This document shows, piece after piece, positions 1 through 7,028 of a DNA stretch of 34,963 nucleotides. Made by a program: the position numbers and the translations under genes. The stretch comes from Streptomyces sp. Ru73. Its GTDB lineage: Bacteria > Actinomycetota > Actinomycetes > Streptomycetales > Streptomycetaceae. Positions within the stretch are counted from its first letter, which is position 1. Each line of letters begins with the position of its first letter. The notes under the pieces were generated by a model. That model saw nothing but the letters and a program-made list of their open reading frames with translations, was not told the origin of the DNA and did not search any database. The stretch is taken from positions 1 to 34,963 of the forward strand of contig NZ_PQSQ01000085.1 in assembly GCF_002920575.1 (NCBI RefSeq), in the 5' to 3' direction.

Positions 1-67
1 ACGCTTCGAGGGCCGTCGCCCAGACCGTCTCCAGGACACCCGACACGATGAGTACCAGCCACGCCAT
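1..67 (-). CDS. SMR-family small multidrug/guanidinium efflux protein (5' part only)
   Basis: The first 22 codons of a gene that leaves the window on the left. They read MAWLVLIVSGVLETVWATAL and onward, the first transmembrane helix of the small multidrug resistance family, including the membrane-embedded glutamate (E13) that carries the proton or substrate. The pattern is closer to the SugE/Gdx guanidinium-exporter type than I can prove from 22 residues. The ATG at 67 has a GGAG-type ribosome site upstream. The family protein is about 105 residues with four helices and works as an antiparallel dimer; these genes often come in adjacent pairs, so a partner may lie outside the window. An inverted repeat at 122-149 is a likely operator. 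Confidence 0.75.
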   Translation of the reverse strand, partial: MAWLVLIVSGVLETVWATALEA

Positions 68-121
68 GGACCGCTCCGCTCCGTTCTCCCCCGCCGTCTA
101 CGCCCTGCGCACACACGCACA

Positions 122-149
122 AGTGATCAACGTCTTCCAGTTGACCACT
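122..149. promoter_or_regulatory. Inverted repeat, probable operator of the SMR gene
   Basis: Arms AGTGATCAAC (122-131) and GTTGACCACT (140-149) pair at 9 of 10 positions around an 8-nt spacer. The element lies about 55-80 nt upstream of the SMR start. Size and symmetry fit a dimeric repressor such as a TetR protein; no candidate regulator for it is visible inside the window. Confidence 0.5.
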
Positions 150-268
150 ACGGCTCGCCGGTCGCGCGCCGGGGGTGGTGGGCCGGGCCCCCGCCCGTCG
201 GGCGGGCAGAACGGGCCCGTGACCGTAGGACAGGCGGAAGGCGGCGCCGTGGGGGCTGCGCCGTGGGT

Positions 269-308
269 GAAGGGGCGCCGCCGGACCGTTCGCCCGCGGC
301 GCCCCTTC
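269..308 (-). terminator. Terminator of the nucleotidyltransferase gene
   Basis: A perfect 13-bp stem (269-281 with 296-308, arm GAAGGGGCGCCGC) with a 14-nt loop begins about 20 nt after the stop codon at 329. There is no U-tract, as usual in Streptomyces. A second short GC hairpin sits at 190-206. Confidence 0.75.
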
Positions 309-328
309 GTACGGCCGGTCAGCAGCCG

Positions 329-1177
329 TCAGCGGCCGTCGTCCAGCAGACCGCTGATCTCCTCGTGCAGGCCGTGCGGCAGACGGAGGGGCCAGCGTGC
401 GGCCGCCTCGGCAGCCAGGTCCCGGCTCCAGCGCCAACTGCTGCGCGCCGCCGTCCGTACGTCCTGGGCGCGTGCCGCCGCCGTCGTCGCGGCGTAGCGG
501 TCGCGGTCGGCGGCCGGCAGGTCCTGCTCCAGTGCGCGGCTGGGCGTCAGCCAGTGGGCGGTGCTGCCGCGCAGGAGGCGGCAGAGCTGAAGCTGCTGGG
601 GCGCCACCACGGTGTGCAGCAGGGCGTGCGAGCGGGCGACCTCACCGCGGGCCAGGACGTGCGCCAGCATCAGCGTCCAGTTGGCCAGCTCGTCGGTGAG
701 CTGCTGAGCGGTGCCGGCCGGCTCCGGCGGGCGGAACTCGGCCAGTTGCCGGGCCGCCCGGGTCAGCCGGCCGGTGCGGTCGAGCAGCACGGCCCGCTCG
801 GGACGGGGCAGGTGCACCATGCCCTGCCAGGACGGCACTTCCTCGATGCCGGGCCCGGCCGCCGTGAGGTGGAACTCGCCCCGCATCAGGTCGTCGAAGA
901 CCACGGCGAGGATGCCGTACATGTTGGTGTACGCCAGCTTCAGCGGCGCGAGCCGCTCCAGGAACGCGGGACCGTCGAAGTCGGCGAGGAGGTCGTCCCG
1001 GACGTAGAGGTACGCCTCGATGTCGGAATGGGTGTCGGCCTCGCCGAGGGTCCACGACCCGTAGAGCAGTACGCCCTCCAGGCGGTCGTCGGCGTGCGCG
1101 AGTTGCCGCAGACGCGCGATGCGGTCGTCCAGCGCGGGACAGGCGGAGCGGACGGAACGGTCGGAACGGATGGACAT
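329..1177 (-). CDS. Lnu(B)/Lnu(F)-like lincosamide nucleotidyltransferase
   Basis: A 282-residue protein of the nucleotidyltransferase superfamily. The signature G40-S41-W ... D52-I-E54 (LLYGSWTLGEADTHSDIE) supplies the nucleotide-binding GS and the metal-binding acidic pair. The spacing and the following EAYLYV strand resemble lincosamide O-nucleotidyltransferases of the Lnu(B)/Lnu(F) group, which adenylylate lincomycin or clindamycin; length also fits. The resemblance is from memory of the family, so the substrate is an inference; another small alcohol or aminoglycoside is possible. I place the start at 1177 because AGGAG lies 11 nt upstream; an upstream GTG at 1261 in the same frame would add 28 residues that merely translate a DNA repeat. 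Monocistronic, with its own terminator. Confidence 0.6.
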   Translation of the reverse strand: MSIRSDRSVRSACPALDDRIARLRQLAHADDRLEGVLLYGSWTLGEADTHSDIEAYLYVRDDLLADFDGPAFLERLAPLKLAYTNMYGILAVVFDDLMRGEFHLTAAGPGIEEVPSWQGMVHLPRPERAVLLDRTGRLTRAARQLAEFRPPEPAGTAQQLTDELANWTLMLAHVLARGEVARSHALLHTVVAPQQLQLCRLLRGSTAHWLTPSRALEQDLPAADRDRYAATTAAARAQDVRTAARSSWRWSRDLAAEAAARWPLRLPHGLHEEISGLLDDGR

Positions 1178-1195
1178 GGGCGGTGAATCTCCTGA

Positions 1196-1250
1196 GACGG
1201 GCGTGCGGCCACCCGGCTGGGACGGGCATACAGGCCCTGGCTGGGACGGG
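1196..1250. repeat. Direct repeat of period 24-25 bp in the nucleotidyltransferase leader
   Basis: GGCTGGGACGGG occurs exactly at 1215-1226 and 1239-1250. A third, degenerate copy (GACGGGCGTGCGG) begins at 1196 and matches the segment after the third copy. The repeats lie just upstream of the minus-strand start at 1177, so they are in its promoter or mRNA leader. Confidence 0.6.
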
Positions 1251-1457
1251 TGTGCGGGCACGCGGACGGGGCCCGGCGCTCACCGGGCGAATCCTCGGAA
1301 CGGTGCCGCACGGCTCAGGAGAAGATGCCCATGCGCAGGAGTGTAGGCGGCGGCCCGTCGGCGCGTGCGCGGAAACCGGGCACGCGCCGGCCGACGCACG
1401 GCGGAGGGCCCCCTTCCCCTGCCGGACCGGCGTACAGTCGGCCGCATACGAGGGCGC

Positions 1458-1494
1458 CTCGCCCGTGAGCCACGAGAAGCCCTCGCCCGTGAGC
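1458..1494. repeat. 13-bp direct repeat upstream of the GPP34 gene
   Basis: CTCGCCCGTGAGC is present at 1458-1470 and again at 1482-1494, a period of 24 bp, about 50-80 nt before the GPP34 start. It could be a direct-repeat binding site; no regulator is implied by the sequence. Confidence 0.5.
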
Positions 1495-1540
1495 GCTGCC
1501 GCACGCCCTGCCGCCTCTCCCCTCTCCCTCGGAGCCCCTC

Positions 1541-2224
1541 ATGACCACACCGCGGGATCTGCTGATCGTCGCCCTGGACGCGGGCCCGGGCCACCCCGTG
1601 GAGTCCGGCGACCTCTCGCTGGCGCTCGCGGGGGCCGAGGTGATCGATCTGCTCGACGCGGGCGCCGTCACGCTGGACGACGACCGCATCGTGCCGGGCA
1701 ACCACTGGACGCTGACCGACCGCCAGCTGGACGAGGCCGCGTCGGCGCTGGTCCGGGAGCGGCCCTACGAATCGGTCGAGGACTGGCTGTGGCGCCGCGG
1801 CCGCGGGCTGTCGGCGGCCTACCTGTCCGCCCTCTCGGCGGAGGGAGTCACGGAAGGAGCGGCGGGAGGAGCCGCAGGGGGCGTACGCACGGCAGCAACG
1901 GAACGGGCGGACGGGCACGGTGCCGCCCGGCAGCGCCGTCGCTGGAATCCGTTCCGGGCCAAGGACGGCCAGGGCGTACCGGCCGACTCCCCCGCCCGTC
2001 GCCACGCGGCCGACCGCTGGGCGTCGGGCGAGCCCGTCCTCGCCGTCCTCGCGGCCGCGGCCGGCATTCACGGCAAGGCGACCGACGAGGCCCCGGACGT
2101 CGCCGACGACGCGGTCGTGACCGTGCTCGCCGCCGTGAACGACGCGGTGATGGAGCTGGAAGCCGTACGCCAGCGCCGCGCCATCGAAGAGGCGGCCTTC
2201 GACAACATCTGGCGCGGCCAGTGA
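1541..2224 (+). CDS. GPP34 (GOLPH3/Vps74-like) family protein
   Basis: A 227-residue protein that begins with the GPP34 pattern PRDLLIVALDAG followed by LALAGAEVIDLLDAGAV, then a conserved ESVEDWLWRRGRGLS segment. In eukaryotes this fold (GOLPH3, Vps74) binds phosphatidylinositol-4-phosphate and Golgi enzymes; the role of the numerous actinobacterial members is unknown. There is no signal peptide or membrane helix, so it is cytosolic or peripheral. An Ala/Gly-rich insertion (about residues 100-125) is strain-variable filler. GGAG lies 8 nt before the ATG. A strong hairpin follows at 2375-2417. A second GPP34 gene lies at 7887-8540. Confidence 0.8.
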   Translation: MTTPRDLLIVALDAGPGHPVESGDLSLALAGAEVIDLLDAGAVTLDDDRIVPGNHWTLTDRQLDEAASALVRERPYESVEDWLWRRGRGLSAAYLSALSAEGVTEGAAGGAAGGVRTAATERADGHGAARQRRRWNPFRAKDGQGVPADSPARRHAADRWASGEPVLAVLAAAAGIHGKATDEAPDVADDAVVTVLAAVNDAVMELEAVRQRRAIEEAAFDNIWRGQ

Positions 2225-2374
2225 CGAGCGCCCGCTGACGGTCTGCTGCTGGCGGCCGGTCGCTGCCGGGCATCCCCTGACGCGCGGTCAATGACCGACG
2301 GCCGACGACCGGCGTCCGCTGCCCCACGGCGGAGCCGAAGCGGACCAGCCACTGCCACGCCCCGCCGGGAGCCT

Positions 2375-2417
2375 CGGCCCCGGGACCTCGGACCGTACGT
2401 CCGACGTCCCGGGGCCG
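2375..2417 (+). terminator. Long terminator hairpin after the GPP34 gene
   Basis: Arms 2375-2393 and 2399-2417 pair over 19 positions with one mismatch around the loop CGTAC. The hairpin isolates the GPP34 transcript from the terpene synthase promoter downstream. Confidence 0.75.
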
Positions 2418-2419
2418 GC

Positions 2420-2453
2420 CTGTTTATAGGGAAACAGCCGGTCATAGCCCTAT
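2420..2453. promoter_or_regulatory. Palindromes upstream of the terpene synthase promoter
   Basis: CTGTTT-N6-AAACAG (2420-2437) is a perfect 6-bp inverted repeat. ATAGGG at 2426-2431 also pairs with CCCTAT at 2448-2453. The stretch is AT-rich compared with its surroundings and sits about 80 nt upstream of the -35 box, so it may bind a regulator. The rest of the 401-bp gap (2225-2625) holds only the terminator and the promoter. Confidence 0.4.
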
Positions 2454-2518
2454 CTGCGGTAAGTGGACTCCCCGGTTTCGCTCCGCCGTAAGCGTGATGT
2501 TGCCCATTGAACTGGATA

Positions 2519-2547
2519 TTGGACCCATGTGTGGTGGCGCATACTAT
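2519..2547 (+). promoter_or_regulatory. Probable housekeeping-type promoter of the terpene synthase
   Basis: TTGGAC (2519-2524), a 17-nt spacer, then TACTAT (2542-2547). This predicts a start near 2554 and a leader of about 70 nt ending in AGGAGG before the ATG at 2626. Confidence 0.6.
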
Positions 2548-2625
2548 GCGGCTTAGTTGATCACACTGGGTGCGCAAGGGAGCACCCCGGGGGAGTGACC
2601 GAACCACCTCAGGAGGGCCCGCCAG

Positions 2626-3783
2626 ATGAGTCCGCTGATAGACCCACCGGCCAGCACCCCAACCCCTGTGATACCGCCGCTCTACGCACCGATCCCGGCC
2701 GCGATCCACCCCCGTCACGCGGCCATCGACGCACGAACCGCCGCGTGGGCACGCCGGTTCGGTGCCGGTTCGCGGCTGAGCGAGCGCCTCGCCGGCCAGG
2801 ACATCGGGGTGTTCGCGTCCCGCATCCTGCCCGCGGGGCGTGAGGAAGTCGTGCAGCTGGCCGGTGACTTCGTCCTCTGGCTGTTCCTGGTGGACGACGG
2901 CGTGATCGAGGAGGGCGACCTCGGCAAGGCGCCGGGCGCGCTGACGGCGGCCCTGCAGCGGCTGCTGTGGGTGGCCGAGAACCCGGAGGCCGAGCTGCTC
3001 GGCGGCGATCCGCTGGCCGAGGGCCTCCGGGACCTGCGGGCCCGGGTGGCGCGGTACGGCACGGCGGGTCAGACCGCGCTGTGGGTCAACGCGCTGCGCG
3101 AGTACGCCCTGTCCGTGGCGTGGGAGGCCGGGCACCGCGCGGCGGGCAGCGTGCCCGATCTGGCGGACTACACACTGATGCGGCTGTACGACGGCGCGAC
3201 GACGGTCATCCTGCCGCTGCTGGAGATGGCGTACGGGTACGAGCTGTCGCCGGAGGAGCGCACGCATCCGGCGGTCCGCGCCGCGGCCGAGATGGCCTCC
3301 TTCATCATCACCTGGGACAACGACCTGTTCTCCGCGCACAAGGAGTTCCAGGAGGCCGGGCAGACCGGGGACTACTACCTCAACGCGCTGCGCGTGCTGA
3401 CGGAGCGTCACGGCCTCTCCCCCGCGCAGGCCGTCGGCACGGCCATCGCCCAGCGGGACCGGGTGATGGTGCACTTCGAGCGGGTGCGGGCCGCGCTGGC
3501 CGCCGAGGCCGCACCGCAGCTGCGCCAGTACCTCGACAGCCTGGGGCACTTCGTCCGCGCCTCGCTGGACTGGGGCATCAGCAGCCGTCGTTACACCACG
3601 CCGCACGATCCGGCCGGGCTGCCGACCCACTTCGCCGCCGCGCCCACCGACGACCGTGACGAGCCGCTGGACATCGGCGCGATCTCCTGGTGGTGGGACC
3701 CGGACCGGCTCCGCCTCGACCCGGCGGCCCGTCGCCCCTTCCCGGCCGCCGCCCTCGCCGGACTGACCACGGCGTCGGCCTGA
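2626..3783 (+). CDS. Class I terpene synthase (orphan)
   Basis: A 385-residue bacterial class I terpene cyclase, which ionises a prenyl diphosphate and cyclises the cation. All hallmarks are visible: the aspartate-rich motif D90-D91-x3-E95 (VDDGVIEE); the pyrophosphate-sensing R186 exactly 46 residues before the NSE triad; N232-S236-E240 in NDLFSAHKE; and the R322-Y323 pair near the C-terminus. Length suits a sesqui- or diterpene cyclase. The aspartate motif is not the one I know for geosmin, methylisoborneol, pentalenene or epi-isozizaene synthases, so the product is unassigned. No prenyltransferase, P450 or methyltransferase adjoins it, so it probably acts alone on FPP or GGPP. Start supported by AGGAGG. 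It has its own promoter and converges on the TetR gene. Confidence 0.9.
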   Translation: MSPLIDPPASTPTPVIPPLYAPIPAAIHPRHAAIDARTAAWARRFGAGSRLSERLAGQDIGVFASRILPAGREEVVQLAGDFVLWLFLVDDGVIEEGDLGKAPGALTAALQRLLWVAENPEAELLGGDPLAEGLRDLRARVARYGTAGQTALWVNALREYALSVAWEAGHRAAGSVPDLADYTLMRLYDGATTVILPLLEMAYGYELSPEERTHPAVRAAAEMASFIITWDNDLFSAHKEFQEAGQTGDYYLNALRVLTERHGLSPAQAVGTAIAQRDRVMVHFERVRAALAAEAAPQLRQYLDSLGHFVRASLDWGISSRRYTTPHDPAGLPTHFAAAPTDDRDEPLDIGAISWWWDPDRLRLDPAARRPFPAAALAGLTTASA

Positions 3784-3868
3784 CTTCCTGACGGAAGGAT
3801 CCGTACCCATGACGGTGGTCGCCCGCTGACACCGTGCGGCGCCCGCGGACCCCGTCCCGGATGCGGCC

Positions 3869-4477
3869 TCAGTGCGGCCACTCCGGGGCGGGGTCCTCGG
3901 CGAGGAGCGGGCGGAGGGCGCCCACGACGGCGCCGACGCACACGTCGCGCAGTTCGGTGCGGGTGCAGGTCTTCTCGGTGAGCCAGTCGACGCACAGCAC
4001 CTGCACGAAGACCAGCCAGCTCTTCAGTACGCCCGACACCGCGGCGCGCGTGGCGTCGTCGGTGAGCGGGAGCACGCCGAGCAGCCGCTCGCGCAGGGCG
4101 TCGAGTTCGTCGGCGATGATCGTCTGGATCAGGCGGTCACCGGCCAGTACGCGGTTCGCGGCCAGGACGGTGTTGCGGTTCTCCGCGAAGTACTCGATGT
4201 GCGCGTCCAGGCCCTCGACGAGCTGCTCGACCAGGGTGTCGGCGGGGTCGAACCGGGTCTTGGCGAGCAGTTGCCCGGCCGCCTCCCGGTAGAGGGCGGC
4301 GAAGAGGTCCCGCTTGCTCGGGAAGTGGCGGTAGAGCAGGGCGCGGGAGACGCCGGCCTGCTCGGCGACGTCCTCCATCAGCACCTCGTCGTACGGCCGC
4401 GCCGCGAAGAGCCGTGCGGCGGTGGCGAGGAGCTGGGCTCGGCGGTCGGCCGGGCTGAGGCGCTGACGGGGAGGCAC
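3869..4477 (-). CDS. TetR-family regulator, probable repressor of the DUF4345 gene and itself
   Basis: A 202-residue TetR protein. The N-terminal helix-turn-helix is typical (MEDVAEQAGVSRALLYRHFP, about residues 35-54); the C-terminal ligand domain is not recognisable to a subfamily. The start is a GTG at 4477 without a clear ribosome site, so translation may be leaderless or start elsewhere nearby. The gene is divergent from the DUF4345 gene, and a pair of palindromes fills the gap between them (4489-4539). That layout is the usual one for an autoregulated TetR repressor controlling its neighbour. Confidence 0.85.
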   Translation of the reverse strand: MPPRQRLSPADRRAQLLATAARLFAARPYDEVLMEDVAEQAGVSRALLYRHFPSKRDLFAALYREAAGQLLAKTRFDPADTLVEQLVEGLDAHIEYFAENRNTVLAANRVLAGDRLIQTIIADELDALRERLLGVLPLTDDATRAAVSGVLKSWLVFVQVLCVDWLTEKTCTRTELRDVCVGAVVGALRPLLAEDPAPEWPH

Positions 4478-4488
4478 AGGTGCATGTT

Positions 4489-4539
4489 AGTTGACACGTG
4501 TCTACTCGCGGGCCCTACTCTGGTAGACGCGTGTCAACT
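4489..4539. promoter_or_regulatory. Twin TetR operator between the TetR and DUF4345 genes
   Basis: Two 17-bp arms (4489-4505 and 4523-4539) are inverted repeats at 16 of 17 positions. Each arm contains its own palindrome: GACACGTGTC (4493-4502, perfect) and GACGCGTGTC (4526-4535, one mismatch). Their centres are 33 bp apart, about three helical turns. TTGACA occurs at the outer end of each arm in opposite orientations, so binding would cover both divergent promoters. Confidence 0.75.
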
Positions 4540-4617
4540 TGTATCGGCTCGCCGGCTCACCGGCTCGCGATTCACCGGCACCCGGCGCACGGACCGACAG
4601 AGGCGGGTGGGTGGAGC

Positions 4618-5097
4618 ATGGCCAGGATCACCGCACTGACCAGCGGCGGAGCGTCGGCCGAAGGAGGGGGGCCGACCGACGGCGGCGCATCGGCGCGAGG
4701 CCGGGCGCTGCGTCGGCTCGCGCTGGTGATGGGGTACGCGTGCGTGGCGATCGGGCTCTACCACGTACTGCTCGGCAACGCCGCGATTCCGGGCGAGGCG
4801 GGGGCCGGGGCCACGATCGACAGCCTCGGCCGGTTCTTCGGCGCGATCTTCGCGGGGTACGGCCTGGCCTGGCTGTGGGCCGCCCGCCAGTCACCGATCC
4901 CCGCGACGGCGGTGCGGTGGCTCGCCGGGGTGTTCCTGCTGGGTGCGGCCGGGCTGCTGCTGTCGCTCGCCGTGCACGGGTGGCCGCACTGGTTCCAGAT
5001 GGCCCTGACGGTGGTGGAACTGGCGCTGCCGCCGGTGTTCTTCTGGCTGGCCGGCACGGGGCGCCCCCGGAGTGGTGCGGGGCGCCCTCGGGTGTGA
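4618..5097 (+). CDS. DUF4345 integral membrane protein
   Basis: A 159-residue protein with four predicted membrane helices (about residues 33-50, 65-85, 96-118 and 123-142). The pattern GLYHVLLGNAAIPG ... DSLGRFFGAIFAGYGLAWLWA is that of DUF4345, a family of small four-helix membrane proteins without known biochemistry. I prefer the ATG at 4618 (GGAG close upstream) to an in-frame ATG at 4498, because the latter would start inside the operator. It is divergent from a TetR gene and is probably repressed by it, so it likely answers to a membrane-active or hydrophobic ligand (inference). Confidence 0.75.
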   Translation: MARITALTSGGASAEGGGPTDGGASARGRALRRLALVMGYACVAIGLYHVLLGNAAIPGEAGAGATIDSLGRFFGAIFAGYGLAWLWAARQSPIPATAVRWLAGVFLLGAAGLLLSLAVHGWPHWFQMALTVVELALPPVFFWLAGTGRPRSGAGRPRV

Positions 5098-5112
5098 CCC
5101 GGCGGGCCTCCG

Positions 5113-5180
5113 GGAGTGACACGGCGGCGCCCCCGCGAGGGGCTCGACGGGATCCCGGGAGTGACACGAGGAGTGACACG
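5113..5180. repeat. Three copies of GGAGTGACACG
   Basis: Exact copies of GGAGTGACACG lie at 5113-5123, 5158-5168 and 5170-5180, in the 251-bp gap before gap. Related degenerate copies overlap the end of the DUF4345 gene, so the array seems to have grown by slippage. A binding role cannot be excluded. Confidence 0.55.
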
Positions 5181-5348
5181 AGGCGTCCCGGGCGAGACGC
5201 GGCCGCCTCCGGCCCGCACCCCACTCCGGGCGGCCTTTCTCTCAGCGCGGCTCGGCCCGCCGCCCGTCCTTCACCAGACCCGGTGGATGATCAAAATGAG
5301 GACGGGTTAGCATATGAGCACCGCCTAGCTCGATCGAGAGATAAGCCT

Positions 5349-6794
5349 GTGACTGTCAACGACGACTCGTTCACCAACTGGAAGAACCGCGAGGAGATCG
5401 CGGAGTCGATGATCCCGATCATCGGGAAGCTGCACCGGGAGCGGGACGTCACCGTCCTGCTGCACAGCCGCTCCTTGGTGAACAAGTCGGTGGTCAGCAT
5501 CCTGAAGACGCACCGCTTCGCGCGCCAGATAGCCGGCGAGGAGCTCTCGATCACCGAGACGTTCCCCTTCCTCCAGGCCCTCACCACCCTCGACCTCGGC
5601 CCCTCCCAGATCGACATCGGCCGGCTCGCCGAGACGTACAAGGCCGACGACCGCGGTCTCTCGGTGGAGGAGTTCACCGCCGAGGCCGTCGCGGGCGCCA
5701 CGGGTGCCAACAAGATCGAGTGCCGTCAGGGCCGCGACGTCGTCCTCTACGGCTTCGGCCGCATCGGCCGCCTCGTCGCCCGCCTGCTCATCGAGAAGGC
5801 CGGCTCCGGCAACGGCCTGCGGCTGCGTGCCATCGTCGTCCGCGGGGGCGGCGACCAGGACATCGTGAAGCGCGCCTCGCTGCTGCGGCGCGACTCCATC
5901 CACGGCCAGTTCCAGGGCACGATCACCGTTGACGAGGCGAACAGCACCATCATCGCCAACGGCAACGAGATCAAGGTGATCTACGCCAACGACCCGTCCG
6001 AGGTCGACTACACGGCGTACGGCATCAAGGACGCCATCCTCATCGACAACACGGGCAAGTGGCGCGACCGCGCGGGTCTGTCGCAGCACCTGCGCCCGGG
6101 CATCGACAAGGTCGTCCTGACCGCGCCGGGCAAGGGCGACGTCCCGAACATCGTGCACGGCGTCAACCACGACACGATCAAGCCGGACGAGCAGGTGCTG
6201 TCCTGCGCTTCCTGCACCACCAACGCGATCGTCCCGCCGCTGAAGGCGATGGACGACGAGTACGGTGTGCTCCGCGGCCACGTCGAGACCGTCCACTCGT
6301 TCACCAACGACCAGAACCTGCTGGACAACTACCACAAGGCCGACCGCCGCGGCCGCTCCGCGCCGCTGAACATGGTCATCACCGAGACCGGCGCCGCCTC
6401 CGCCGTCGCCAAGGCGCTGCCCGACCTCAAGGCGAAGATCACCGGCAGCTCGATCCGCGTCCCGGTGCCGGACGTCTCGATCGCCATCCTCAACCTGCAG
6501 CTGGCGCGCGAGACCAGCCGGGACGAGGTCCTCGAGTACCTCCGCGATGTGTCGCTGACCTCGCCGCTGCGCCGCCAGATCGACTTCACCAGCGCGCCCG
6601 ACGCGGTCTCGAACGACTTCATCGGCTCGCGCCACGCCTCCATCGTCGACGCGGGCGCGACGAAGGTCGAGGGCGACAACGCGATCCTGTACCTCTGGTA
6701 CGACAACGAGTTCGGCTACTCCAGCCAGGTCATCCGGGTCGTCCAGCACGTCTCCGGGGTCGAGTACCCGACGTACCCGGCGCCGGTCGCCTGA
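5349..6794 (+). CDS. gap: Glyceraldehyde-3-phosphate dehydrogenase, long actinobacterial form
   Basis: A 481-residue GAPDH that oxidises glyceraldehyde-3-phosphate to 1,3-bisphosphoglycerate in glycolysis. About 130 residues precede the catalytic part, a trait of the long GAPDH isoform that Streptomyces carry beside a standard ~335-residue enzyme. The Rossmann motif GFGRIG begins at G135; the catalytic cysteine is C289 in SCASCTTN; the C-terminal WYDNEFGYS is intact. The start is GTG at 5349 with GAGAG upstream; a perfect 10-bp palindrome (CTCGATCGAG, 5329-5338) lies just before it and could affect initiation. The gene is monocistronic, with a hairpin at 6819-6850. High identity to other Streptomyces copies is apparent from memory. 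Confidence 0.95.
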   Translation: MTVNDDSFTNWKNREEIAESMIPIIGKLHRERDVTVLLHSRSLVNKSVVSILKTHRFARQIAGEELSITETFPFLQALTTLDLGPSQIDIGRLAETYKADDRGLSVEEFTAEAVAGATGANKIECRQGRDVVLYGFGRIGRLVARLLIEKAGSGNGLRLRAIVVRGGGDQDIVKRASLLRRDSIHGQFQGTITVDEANSTIIANGNEIKVIYANDPSEVDYTAYGIKDAILIDNTGKWRDRAGLSQHLRPGIDKVVLTAPGKGDVPNIVHGVNHDTIKPDEQVLSCASCTTNAIVPPLKAMDDEYGVLRGHVETVHSFTNDQNLLDNYHKADRRGRSAPLNMVITETGAASAVAKALPDLKAKITGSSIRVPVPDVSIAILNLQLARETSRDEVLEYLRDVSLTSPLRRQIDFTSAPDAVSNDFIGSRHASIVDAGATKVEGDNAILYLWYDNEFGYSSQVIRVVQHVSGVEYPTYPAPVA

Positions 6795-6818
6795 CGGCTG
6801 ACGCCTGCGGTGGGCCCA

Positions 6819-6850
6819 GCGGCCGTCACCCCTCACCGGGTGGCGGCCGC
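6819..6850 (+). terminator. Terminator of gap
   Basis: Arms 6819-6831 and 6838-6850 form a 13-bp stem including one wobble pair, with loop CTCACC, 25 nt after the gap stop codon. Confidence 0.75.
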
Positions 6851-6924
6851 CGCCTGTTGCCGGTCGCCGCCGATTGACGGCCGGCCGCCTGACCGCGCGT
6901 CACACTCCCCCACGGCAGGCGGAT

Positions 6925-6980
6925 GTAACTCCGCGTCCGTGACTCGGCGTAAGTCACTCGGCGTAAGTAACTCGGTGCAT
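6925..6980. repeat. Four tandem 14-bp repeats upstream of the Mrr-like gene
   Basis: Four contiguous 14-bp units at 6925, 6939, 6953 and 6967 share the pattern GTNACTCGGCGTAA; the two central units differ by one base and the outer ones are more diverged. The array ends about 48 nt before the start of the nuclease gene, so it spans the expected promoter region. Confidence 0.75.
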
Positions 6981-7028
6981 CCAGGGCACTGGAAGAAAAC
7001 GATCTTCATGCAGCCCTGGAGGACAGCC

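Larger units (their letters stand above)
1178..1540. other. Divergent intergenic region with two sets of direct repeats
   Basis: This 363-bp gap lies between two divergent genes, the nucleotidyltransferase and the GPP34 protein. It holds the repeats described separately (1196-1250 and 1458-1494). I see no credible gene and no clear -35/-10 pair. Confidence 0.5.

Noticed and set aside
2068..3810. A 580-codon frame antisense to the terpene synthase
   Set aside because: Low-complexity Arg/Val-rich translation; the terpene synthase on the other strand has all family motifs.
3809..3829. A six-codon open frame after AAGGA behind the terpene synthase
   Set aside because: No downstream gene on that strand for it to control; most likely chance.
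6925..6980. Tandem 14-bp units as a CRISPR array
   Set aside because: The units are contiguous with no spacers and no cas genes are present.
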